A DNA stretch of 64,000 nt from Toxonevra muliebris. Its lineage: Eukaryota; Arthropoda; Insecta; Diptera; Pallopteridae. How positions within the stretch are numbered: the first letter of the stretch is position 1; every line of letters starts with the position of its first letter. The stretch spans positions 82,720,019-82,784,018 of the forward strand of contig OY829327.1 of assembly GCA_963691655.1 (NCBI GenBank). Direction: 5' to 3'. The notes under the pieces are model-generated. The model saw nothing but the letters and a program-made list of their open reading frames with translations. It ran no database searches and was not told the origin of the DNA. Below, one piece after another: positions 42,547 through 53,115 of the stretch. Made by a program: the position numbers and the translations under genes.

Positions 42547-43406
42547 ATGGGCAATAAGCATCAGGCTGTAGCACTGCTGGTACAGCATCTGCTCAACATC
42601 TTCAAGGGATGTCTGCTTGGGGGCGTAGTTCCAAAACAGTGGAAAGAAGTCAGATGGTTTTCATCCCAAAAGCTGGGAAATCTAGTCACACTATGGCTAA
42701 AGATTATAGACCTATCAGTCTTTCCGCATTCTTCCTGAAAATCTTGGAAAGATTAATAGATAAATATATCAGAGATAATCGAGGACTAACTTCTGAACTG
42801 TGCAGGGCACAACATGCTTATCTCCGAGGAAGATCAGTAGACAGCGCCCTTCACTGCGTAGTCAGCAGTATAGAAAAATCACTGGCCTTAAAGGAATATA
42901 CTATGGCTGCTTTTCTCGACATCGAGGGAGCTTTCAGCAATGTAACCACAGAGGTCATAATCGAAGCACTTTGTGCTCACGAGGTGGAAGGGTTTATAGT
43001 CGACTGGGTTAAACTCATGCTAGACGGCAGCATGATCAATTCAACGATGGGACCAACATCCATCCGAAGGAGAGCCACAAGGGGGACACCACAAGGTGGG
43101 GTGCTATGCCCTCTTTTATGGCTATTGGTAGTTGATGAAATCCTTAAAGTCTTTCAAAGTAGACGCACTAGGATAATTGCCTATGCGGACGATATTGTCA
43201 TTATGATTCAAGGTAAATACTTACCAACGATCAGTGAACTGATGGAATCCGCATTAGGATATCTTTCAAGGTGGGCAAGGCGCAATGGTCTTGGAGTTAA
43301 TTCTGCGAAGACTGAACTAGTCTTGTTCACCAAGAAAAGGAAGATTCAGCAGATCACACTTCCTAAAATAGAAGGGTGCACTCTGAAGAGACCAAAGCTG
43401 TCGTGA
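42547..43406 (+). pseudogene. LINE reverse transcriptase domain
   Basis: A short N-terminal piece (HLLNIFKGCLLGGVVPKQW) is in one frame and the main RT in another from about 42655. Motifs in order: MVFIPKAGKSSHT, YRPISLSAFFLKILERLID, HAYLRGRSVDSALH, AFLDIEGAFSNV with the first catalytic D, RATRGTPQGGVLCPL, IIAYADDIVIMIQG with the DD pair, and AKTELVLFTKKRKI. The frame breaks at 43406, where the usual thumb motif should follow. The catalytic residues are intact, so decay is by truncation and frameshift and not by loss of the active site. The close match in style to the RT at 21113-22057 indicates a related family. Confidence 0.9.
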
Positions 43407-43511
43407 AAGCGGAACACAGAAGAAAGAATAAGAAATGGGCTTAATGCTCTGTATGCTTGCAAGAGGACCTTCGGGAAGAGATGGGGTTTAAAGTCATATT
43501 TAATCCATTGG

Positions 43512-44581
43512 ATGTATATGGCGATAATCAGGCCAATCATCACCTACGGTTCTCTAGTATGGTGGCCGGGAATAGCCAAAAAGAGCAACCTAGAGATGAT
43601 TCTACACCTTCTCCCTCTGGCATTGTGTGTTAAGGCTAATGCAGCAAAGACTATTCTCAGGTTAAGAGAGTCTAACCAGCTGACATCAGCCAATTGCGAA
43701 CACTCCAGTATACTAGACAACTTAATGAGAGGTGGTACCACGCACAGTCTTATAGGTAAGGCAACTGATTACTTGATAACACGCAGTGATTTCAATTGGA
43801 AAATTCGGATCGACTATCCCTCCAGAGACAGCTGGATACAGTTTGATGTTGAAGACTTTTCAACAGTCTACTTTACTGACGGATCAAAGACAGATGGAGG
43901 AACTGGTGCGGGAATTTGTTGTGAAACGCAACAAATCCGAAGGTCATATAGACTACCGGTTTACTGTAGCGTTTTCCAATCGGAGGTTTTTGCCATCATG
44001 AAGGCAGCGGAAAGGGCCTTGAAAGTTATTGGATATACTGTCATAAAATTAAAGGTAGTGCAAGATTGTCGTATCGTTTACTGTAGGGTAAGTTTACGCT
44101 GGGTTCCCGGACATAGTAATATTGAAGGGAAGGACATGGCGGACGAACTTGCCCGAGCAGCGTCATCAATGACTGCCAGTGACGCAATCAACATGCTACT
44201 ACCACCGTTTTGTGTTACAGCAGGGACAATAGGAGAGTGGTTAACCGAATCCAGGGGCCGAATCCAGGGCCAGGGGAGATTGCAGGATTGCAAGTACACT
44301 GTGGCCACGACTAAACATTAAAAGAACGAAAAGTATTTTGCGACTATGGAAATGGCGACTATCGACCAATGGTATATGCAGAGGCTGTGGAATCGTTTGA
44401 GCATCTGCTATGCCATTGTCCCTCATTTCAGGAACGACGGCTCCGAACTCTCGGGGCAAGATTCTTTGACGGACTAACAGACATAGCTGATGCACAGATT
44501 TCAGATTTACACAGCTTTCTCGTCAAGACTGGGGGGTTTCCAAAGGATCCAGTATGGATCCGCAAGTTTCTAACAGATTAA
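43512..44581 (+). pseudogene. LINE thumb, RNase H and C-terminal domain
   Basis: The open stretch 43512-44321 begins in the thumb (MYMAIIRPIITYGSLVWWPG). RNase H follows: VYFTDGSKTDGGTGAGI with the first catalytic D, VFQSEVFAIMKAAERAL with the E, and WVPGHSNIEGKDMADELARA with the last conserved block. The middle D block reads VVQDCRIVYCRVSLRW in place of the usual SDSxxAL, because about 20 codons are missing there. After a frame change at about 44310, FEHLLCHCPSFQERRLRTLG gives the H and C residues of the terminal zinc-knuckle-like motif. The protein would have degraded the RNA template. Confidence 0.87.
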
Positions 44582-44690
44582 GTAAAATAACCCATAAGAC
44601 AACCTGTTAGTTTTGCATAAAAGCTTGTTTGTATGTTAGGAAATTTGTAGTAGAATTTCCCTTAGAATACTTTCCTCCAACATATTAACC

Positions 44691-45320
44691 CTTTGGTGCC
44701 CACCAGTACAGGTCATTTTTGCCCTTATGGAAAAATTTACTTTTTGACCCTTTTTTTAGGGTTAATAGAGGGTTAAAATGTTCAAAAAATATGTTGCCCA
44801 TGAAATTTTACTATAGGTCACCGAACAACAAAAATCTGTAAACTAAGTTTTAGGGAACATAAAGCCAAATTCCAAAAATGTTTCAAATTTTCAGCTTTTA
44901 TGAGAACTGGATGCTTATTTTTTAGCCGATTGTTCTGAAATTTTCAGAAACTAATTTCTGAATGAAAAAAATTATGTGTGGAAAAATTTAATTTATTTCG
45001 ATGTAAAATAAGGGTACCATACAAATTTTCCACTTTTTGGGGATTTTTGACGGTTTTTTGTATGGGAGGTATGTTTAAAATCATTTTTTTTTTCTGCAAA
45101 TAAATGTCAGATTCAATTTTTTCATGCCAAAAAATCCCGCGATACCAATTTTCACCGCAATAAGAAAAGGAATATGTATCTTCGTAGTATACCCCCAAGC
45201 CAAAACTTAAAAAAAAATTGTATAAAACACTGCTGATAGGGGAAAAACGGTTATCACCAATGAATTCCTTGACCCCGAATTAGTTAGAAACGATATGTCT
45301 CCCGACTGCTACAAACAATT
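44691..45320. other. Possible end of a TTAA element followed by AT-rich sequence
   Basis: TTAACCCTTTGGTGCCCACC at 44691 is similar in style to the right end of the TTAA element at 59824-61361 (TTAACCCTTCAATGGGCACC in reverse complement). I did not find a matching opposite end downstream, so this is at best a solitary end. Confidence 0.25.
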
Positions 45321-48300
45321 TTTTTTTAAATTCGAGCACAGTGTTATTAAAAAACAAAAATACAAATTAATTATATTTTAAGACTATGTAATTTTATTTT
45401 TAAACACTTAAAATCATGAAAATGCAATGTTTTAAATTATTTTTTTTTTGTTTTCACCAACTTCAGCATTTCATTATACATACTCAGCTTCCAAATATTT
45501 TTTGAAAATAATTGCAAAAGTATTCAGTCGATTGTGATTTCAAAAACAATGACTATTTGACATTCCTATCAGTGCGCCGGCGTCAACTATAGAAATTTAA
45601 ATTAATTTTTATTCTGCAAAAGTTGATAAAATAGCAGCTTCTGATTAATAATTCCTCAATTTTCTGCAGTTAATATTTTCTATATACTCTAAATAACTTT
45701 ACTAAATATTTAATTACGCTGAAGTCCACGCAAACCGAAACATAACAAGGATAAAAAAGATTCAAGTTACATAATAATTTACTTTTGATGCAGTTTCCTA
45801 CCTATTGAAGCTACATTACATGAATGAATGAATACAACAAGCTAATATCTCACAGATTATAATGAAAGGCATTAAGCAGAAAAGTTCATCTACTTAATAA
45901 TTACCGTAATGAACATGTTACAGCAACAACAACAATAGCTGAAACAATTCTGTTGCTTGCTGCTTTTTCTAATTAAAGTAAATGTTTTATGTTTTTATGT
46001 TAGTGTAAACTGCAAAAAACAACAGCGACAATGACAGCAGAAATTGCAAAGGGAACCGGACGTCGGATACCGGACATTTGCTGCATAGCTGTCTTCAGCT
46101 TTGTCCCTATCTTTCATTTTGCCGACTGCGTTGCTGTCAATGATTAAAGCTTTCATTATTGTTATTATCCTTTAGCTGCTGCGTGTTTTTCTCCTTTCTT
46201 CTTTCCTCTTTCTACTTTAACTTTGAATTTTCTTGTATATTGTACATAATTTAATTTATGGGAAGAAAGAAGCTCAGCCACTAGATATTTATTTTTCCTG
46301 TTGATACTTATTAAATTTTGTTGCAAAATTAGTAGCATTTATTGCTACTACTTTGTAATTTTCTAATATTTCATAGTTTTATTTGGCATTTCATCGCACG
46401 AGTAAAATGCTTTGAAAAGGAAGAAGACATTCAAAGAACGCTGCACAGGTTGCAGAGTAAAATTCTCTAGGTAGATAGCGGCAACGGCAATCTATTGGAA
46501 TGAAAACCCTTTGAAATAAATTGTTAATCCACACGATTGTAGAAACGAAAAAAGAAAACAGAAAAATCGATGGACGCAAAAAGTAATTGAAAGTAATCAC
46601 CTCAGTTGCAAGCAGTACACATCGATGCAGCAAACTTTCTGCAGCGCCTTGATTCTGGCCTGAGCTTAACAGCGCTGAGCTGACGCGAATTGGAGCACTT
46701 TTTCACGTTTAGTTTCATTGCTACATTTTTTCGCTTCTCTATTTGTGTGTTTCTTTTTGCAACCATAAAATTTTCATGCCCCTTTTTTGCGTTTTGGTCG
46801 TTGGATGACGATGAAGAGCATCTTTTTTATGCCATTTAATAGTTGAACATTTTTGGAGCATTTAAGCCCCTATTTGTTGGATATCAAAAAAGAAGAGGAT
46901 TTAAATGTAATACGTTAGGTAAATAATTTGTTACTTAGTCTTTTTTCCATTTCTTTTCATGGCCTTGCTACATAGGTATGAATATTTCTATTAACTTCTC
47001 TAGAATGAAGCTTTTATTAAGGAAATAAAAGAAATATTTCCTTAATTAGATCAAAGTGGAAAATAATAAGTGATAAGCTTTCGTTTAATTAATTTTATTA
47101 ATTTTAATGTACTACTGCATTTCTGAAATTTTCTTTTTTTGTTCACCTTAAATTCTAATATAGAATAATGATTTAAGTTTCGTTAATTTTCTATATACAG
47201 AATTTTGGAACATTACCTGAAAATAAAAATAGATTAAATTACAGCATTGATATAGACATAGACAGACATGTCAGCTCATATGTACATATGAATGTGCCCT
47301 TTTTGTCGTCGAGTTCAATGCTAAGCTTTTTGTGCAGCGTTAAATTTCATTGGAGAAATGCTCTGTTAAGAGTCAACTGTGAATATCTGTCGTTTATGTG
47401 TATGTATATGTTTGTGTGTAACTGACAACACCAATGACATATCCATAGCAAATTTGCTTTAAAAATGTATTAAAACCAATAGGTATCCTTTATCACACAA
47501 TCATGCCAAGGACATTCATCAGTTGCGCCTGCCTTTAATACAAATACACACACACACACACAATTACATGCATTCATACATCAATCAAGCTGTCAAACAA
47601 AAGATCGAAAATCGTTTGAAAATGGCAGCAATAAGAATTTGTGACTTTCAATTAAATAGAAACCCAAAATCGGGCGCCAAGATACGTTGAACATGAAAAA
47701 GGGATAGCAAGGATTTTTTCTTTTTTTTTTTTTGGTAAGAAGCAATCAAATTTTGTTAAATAAATAACAACTTCACAGGAAATATTAGGCAGAAAAAGAC
47801 ATGAAAGATATTCCAAGGATTTAATTTTTCTTTTTTAATATTTCGGCTGCAAACCGAAAATTGCCAAGAAGTAGAAAAACAGCATCAAAAAGAAGGAAAT
47901 GTTAAGCCAGCAAGAACAAAAAAGGGAGCAAAACATTTATATTTATATATCAGCATATATGTTATGTATGTATGTATGTATGAAAGAACATGTTGCTGCA
48001 ACATGAAACGTGATTGCTTTTAAGTTGCTGTTGTTCGTGTGTGTGTGTGTGTGTGTGCTATATAATGCCCTTCATCAAACGTCACAGTTTGGAAAATCCA
48101 CTGACACTTCTTACTCACTAAACAGCACAGTTTTCGCTCGCATTACAATCGCTTAAGAAACCACTTGAAATTTATTGAGATTTATTGTAAAAATGCACAT
48201 ACACGCTCACCACAAATACTGGTAGACAATGTGTGTTCAAAAAACGAACCAGAGAGGAAGAAGAAGAGGTTTGAAGCGATGTAGCGGGGGATGTATAGAA

Positions 48301-48884
48301 TTAAGAAGAGAACGTGATGGTAGTGAATTTCGACATTAGCCCTGACGATGATGGCGTTCCGGTCAAACATGTTACAAATATTTTTGCGGGAATTCTAGTT
48401 GGCTAACCACAAGTGTTCCCACCTCCTTGATTCTTGGTATTAAATGAAGAAATTCTTCGAATGCTGACGAATACAAGTGCGAAGTATGAAAGTAATGCTT
48501 AAGATTGCTTAAGTAGTTGTGCTGAATAGGAAAGGAAATGTTGCTTTTTTTTTCTTTATTTATTGTAATAAAGTACTGCAGTCTAATAAAATCTAAAAGA
48601 GACCAGATCTTGTCTAAGAACATCTGAACCTTATTGAAGACGGTTGAAGAATCCTTGGATATTCTTTTAAATACACATTTTCTAGGTTATTGTAAATTTC
48701 GATTAAAAGTTTAAAATTACTGTGTATGAACAATAATTATTTTATTTAGATTTTGGGTTATTAAAAATATACGCGGGTTCACTACCAGATCTTACATAAT
48801 AATCTTCTTCTTCTTATTTTTCCTTTGGCGACCATTTAAAAATATCTTACATTTATAGGTTGGCAATACTGCAGAAGCGACATT
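45321..48884. other. Longest quiet stretch: AT-rich, microsatellites, no gene
   Basis: CA repeat near 47546-47562, TATG repeat near 47965-47982 and GT repeat near 48036-48057. Short open frames (46391-46633, 48182-48623) have no motif. It could be intron or intergenic sequence and is the least TE-like part of the window. Confidence 0.5.
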
Positions 48885-48886
48885 TA

Positions 48887-50097
48887 AGGAGTGAGATCGA
48901 AAAAAGCTTAACATATATAAAATTCAATAATTTTTAAATGGTTGATCTTAGAGTTTTGATTTTTTTTTATTTAATTGATAATATTTTACAAATTAGAGAA
49001 AAATATAACTTTTATAGTTCTAACCACTATTTATGAACTCGTGGACCTTTTTTGGGAAGCCTTCCATTAGAGATTTGATAATTGTTTCAGACACCTTTTT
49101 GGAACAGTTTGCCCATCTCCTTTTAAAATCTTCGATATTTTGGGACACTTTTTTTGTGCTCTTTAAGTTTCTTTTCACAAGAGCCCAATATCTCTCCACT
49201 GATCTTAGCTCCGGACAATTTGGAAGATTGGCCTCTCTTGGTGCAAAAACTATGTTATTACTTTGGTACCACTCCAGAGCGTTCTTGCCGTAGTGACATG
49301 ATGTCAAACATTCTTTGATGTATATTTCGGTATTTATAGAGCCCACTGTAACAAATGAATTGCTTCTTTTGCCGCAACTGCATATAGGAAATTTTGTCTG
49401 CTTTTGCATTCTAAATTGTTCTTCGACATTTTCTCGAGCATCAGGAATATAAAAATTTTGAACCGGAAGGTGCGTAAAATCTGCCAGTGCATACGTTTCG
49501 TCGTCCATTATACAACATGAATATTTTTGTATGAAATTCGATTTTAATTTCCGAGCCCTACTTTTGGCGTCTAAATTTTTTTGCAGCACTCCTGTCTGGA
49601 ACTTTTTGGACTTTGTATGTTTTCAAACCTGCATTGGCTTTAACTTTTCGCACCAAATAGTCAGAGCACTAGGCTAACCGTGCAACTTTTCTACCAGATG
49701 TGCTTGGAGATCTTTTCAATATGCTTTCTATTTTCTTGGCTTTCCCAATATCATGTGGTCCTTGTTTTCTTCCCGAACCAGGTTTCCCACCGATGGTCAA
49801 ATTCTCCTAAAACTGTTTAATAACATTGGAAACAGTTTGACGACAGACCTTCAATTCTTTGTCCAATTTTTTGTAGGACCAATTTGGATTTTTTTTGAAA
49901 ATTTTTAATAATTTTAAGACGTACTTCTTTTTCTTCACTCATTTTGATCAAACTCACAATAAATTAACATGTTTGTCATTAAAAATAACAACTGACATAT
50001 TTTTCAAAGATAACTAGATCAAAGAAATTTTTAAATTTTACACCCAAAAAAAATAATAAGGTAAAACGTGTGTTAAGATTTTTTCGATCTAACTCCT
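48887..50097 (-). mobile_element. DD37E element, family A copy 3, complete ends
   Basis: AGGAGTGAGATCG at the left and its inverse at the right are flanked by TA (48885-48886 and 50098-50099). The length is 1211 bp. It gives the uninterrupted sequence of the right end that the hAT element split in copy 1. Confidence 0.9.
49020..49942 (-). pseudogene. ITmD37E-like transposase, family A copy 3, second catalytic D deleted
   Basis: The ATG is at 49942 in the same context as copy 1. The N-terminal helix-turn-helix contains frame breaks. From 49589 leftward the frame is open for 189 codons: SCCIMDDETYALADF with the first D, a shortened QTKFPICSCGKRS block, and INTEIYIKECLTSCHYGKNA. The last piece joins text that is about 25 residues apart in copy 2, so HKRAQCVH and the FWTDLAS block with the second catalytic D are gone without a frameshift. 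CPELRSVERYWALVKR keeps the E, and FPKKVHEFINSG ends the protein. Despite the long open frame the active site is incomplete. Confidence 0.9.
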
Positions 50098-50099
50098 TA

Positions 50100-50353
50100 T
50101 ATTTACAAGCATGCATTAGGGTTTCTTTATGAATACATCAATACAATTATAATTACAGGGATGCATTTAAATAGATTTATACTGCCGTGACGACTGTGGA
50201 GTCAGAAGCAGCTTATTGCTTTAAATAGACTCCCATCTGATAATACCCATCATCTGAAATGAAACATTAGATTGGGCTATGTCTAGGCTGCTGGAGATTT
50301 TTAAAACAAACAGGGCTCGGTATAGTAGAAAGGTATCAGGTAAATAAATCATA
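50100..50353. other. Spacer
   Basis: I see no feature between the DD37E copy and the TA flanking the Tc1 element. Confidence 0.4.
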
Positions 50354-50355
50354 TA

Positions 50356-51067
50356 CAGTGCCGGTCATATCATTTGCAACCAAAATCAGGGTACGGTATA
50401 GCACCAAGGAGGTTGTGTTGTGGTCTGGGGCTTCTTTTCAGCTAATGGCATTGATCCAACGCATCACATTCGGGGAACTATGAAATACAACGATTATAAA
50501 CACGTTTTAAGGGACATTATACTTAAGCAGTCTAGCTTGGAAATGCCGCCTGATTGGACGTTCCCACAGGATCATCACCCAAAGCGCACGTCTAAGTTGG
50601 TAAAAGCTTACCTTGTCGCAAAAAAATGTACAACTTCTCATTTGTCCAGTACAGTCACCCGATCTAAACTCAATGGAGAGCCATTAGATGCTCAGGAAGC
50701 GAAAAAATGGCATGAAACGTTTAAGAAACGGGAGGATCTGTATGAGGATGTTCAAAAGTAATGGAAGCGAGCTCAAATCGATCAGGCCAACAGTGTTCGC
50801 TAATAATGAATATACGACAAAGTTTTGAAAACTTTTTCGATTTTTCTTAAATTTTTTTTAAATTAACTTGTTCTAGTTGCAAATGTTTTTAACTCTTCAA
50901 TTCATTTATTTTATTTGCAACATAATAATTTTAATCTTTTATAATAAATGGCAATAAATACACTTTGTTTTGAATAAAAAATATTTTTGATAAAAATTAT
51001 TTTAGTGAACTTAAGCAGTCATTTAAAGTACAAGTGATTTTGGTTGCAAATGATATGACCGGCACTG
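50356..51067 (+). mobile_element. Tc1-like deletion derivative with perfect inverted ends
   Basis: The 33-bp ends (beginning CAGTGCCGGTCATATC) are perfect inverse copies and are flanked by TA (50354-50355 and 51068-51069). The left end is followed directly by the middle of the transposase, so the 5' UTR and the DNA-binding half are deleted. The length is 712 bp. Confidence 0.9.
50400..50830 (+). pseudogene. Tc1 transposase (DD34E type), N-terminal half deleted
   Basis: The open stretch 50420-50761 starts VWGFFSANGIDPTHHIRG, the block that follows the first catalytic D in Tc1 enzymes. PPDWTFPQDHHPKRTSKLV holds the second D. The frame then shifts: the third-residue motif SPDLNSMES is read in another frame near 50665. 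A C-terminal piece (KKWHETFKKREDLYEDVQK) remains in the first frame. The N-terminal DNA-binding domain and the first D are absent. The relic matches the rearranged fragments at 25540-26559. Confidence 0.85.
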
Positions 51068-51072
51068 TACAT

Positions 51073-51440
51073 CCTTTGGATATAAAGGGTGTTTTTATTG
51101 CTGTTTGGGTTTTCAGTGTAATATTTTCGACAGTTTCCATGTGATTCGCCGAGTTATCACAGCGTTACCGTCAATGGCGCCTGCTATCGTTCTAGGACTT
51201 CGAGCTTTTTTTCGTGCCTAAAATGCATGGGCTGATTCTGATTTCAACAAGATAGGACCTATTGCGAGATTAGTTCTGTGAGCAATTTATCTCACTTTGG
51301 CCACCAAGATAGTGCGATTTAACGCATTCGTCAATGCAGCCTTGGCAAACAGAAACGAGATACCAACCGCTATGCTCAAAAAAGTGGTTCAAAAGTAAAT
51401 GCCAAGCATTAAGTTTTCGACTCAAATAAAGATTTCATAC
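51073..51440 (+). mobile_element. Strongly decayed transposon remnant (mariner-like?)
   Basis: ATAAAGGGTGTTTTTATTGC at 51078 looks like a Tc1/mariner-type terminus, and broken frames downstream (ATKIVRFNAFVNAALANRNE, then TQIKISYTFIF) resemble the C-terminal trailer of DDxD transposases. No matching opposite end was found. Confidence 0.3.
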
Positions 51441-51749
51441 ACTTTTATATTTTGTCTGTGTTTTTTTTTTTAATTAAAAACCAAATTCATAAAAAATCTT
51501 ACCCTTTGGAATTGGCCCTCAATGAGGTTCACACTGTAAAATATTATTTTATTTTAATAATAATAATTTAAAGTAAATATTAAAATGGGGTCGGATATTT
51601 GAATCAATTCTGATAAGCCGCTATGCTGGGAGTGCCAATAGGATGCACGTTTCAGTGAAACTGGTTATTAAATATATTCAGACTACATTAAATCTACAAT
51701 TTAAGCGGCAGCTTATAAATGTCTTACTTTTAGAAAGCTTGATAATGAT

Positions 51750-53115
51750 CTAGTTTTTGGATTGAATTTTGTACTGAATTTTAGTGTGATATTGATTTAA
51801 CTCTTCCGTTTTTGCCCGCTTTTGATCTAAATTCTGGTTTGATTGTTAGTCAGAATTTTCTTTTATTTTAGTTTGAATTTTAACCTAAATTTCGTTTGAG
51901 TTTTAATCCATGTTTGGTCTAAATTTTGAATTGCTTTCCAGCGTTTGCAGACCACCAGCGTTTGATCTGATTTCTGGTATAAATTTTGGTTTGCTTTTAA
52001 TTTGTATTTGGTGTCATTTTAGCCTCAGTTTTAATGAAACTCTTCTTAGTTTGAGTTGTAGTCAATATTTTCGTCTGAATTGGATTGATTTTGACACTAT
52101 TGTGGTCTGAATTTCGGTCCGAAATCGGTCTGAATTTAGTTTTAAAATTTGGCCTGAATTCGTCTGGAATTTTGGTCTAGTTTTAGTTTAATTTAAGTTA
52201 AAATTTTTTGATGTAAATATTTATCAGATATTTCCACTAGTTTTTGGTCTGAATTTTGGGTTACTTTTGTTCGGTATTTGGTGTCCTTTTGGCTTAAGGT
52301 TTTGTCTAAATATTGGTCTGAGTTGTGGTGTTTTATTTTAACCAGTTGTTGCCCGGTACCCTAAAGCGTGTACGGATCTCGTTGAAATTTAAAATGTATT
52401 GGTTTTTGGTCAAATTAAGATATATTTACATTTTAAGTAATATATAACAGGCTTAAAGAACGTATTTAATTTTTCATAAAAATGAAGTGCTTGGTTATGG
52501 AGTTGTGAGATCGTAAACTCACCACCAGGCCGATATTAATAGTGATATCGATGTTAAGAGTGATATGAATATTTATTTTAATAATTCGTTTAAAATACTA
52601 TCCAAATCAACTGTTATCTTAATTTAACTTTTTGTCGGGTTTTTGTTTCGACCAAAAATGACTCAAAAAAAATAGAGGTGTATCAAATTGTTTCACCAAA
52701 AATTTTTCTCAAAGGAAATTAAAATTTCCTTCAAATTGTTTTCTCAAAATAGATCATTTGACAATAAGAATCCATCAGAAAAGTCATAATCAAGATTTTG
52801 ATCTGAATTAGGTCTCATTTTGATCTAGATTTTGGATCTGAATTTAGTTTTTTTCTTGGTTTGAACTTCGATCTGAATAAAGTATTTGAATTTTAGTTTG
52901 AAATTTGGTCGAAATTACCTCCTAAATTTCTATCCGATTTTAGTTTGAATTTTGGACTCAGTTTTGTTCCAGTTATCTTTTAATTTTTGACCTGTATTTG
53001 ATGAAATGTTTGCACTAATTTTTGGTTTAGGTCTGGGTTTTGGTCGATAGTGAGTCTGATATTTATAAATCAGCCCCCCTCTCCCCCCCTCTCCCCCAAA
53101 CCCAAATCCTAGAAC
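51750..53115. repeat. Degenerate minisatellite of TTTGGTCTGAAT-type units with a hAT-like right end
   Basis: Imperfect units of about 12-14 bases (TTTGGTCTGAATTT, TTTTGGTTTGAATTT and variants) fill 51760-52330 and 52800-53060. Between them is a less repetitive block. At the right edge CCAACAGTGGCGG (reverse complement of 53107-53115 and onward) after a C-rich tract resembles the CAGTGGCGG ends of hAT-type elements, but no left partner was found. The open frames here are by-products of the repeat. Confidence 0.5.

Larger units (their letters stand above)
42511..44690 (+). mobile_element. 5'-truncated LINE (I group, LOA-like) with RT and RNase H
   Basis: The element starts just upstream of the reverse transcriptase and ends somewhere before the TTAA at 44691. 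The 3' limit is approximate because I found no target duplication and no obvious tail. It is a different, diverged family from 20128-22706 but has the same domain order. Confidence 0.8.
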
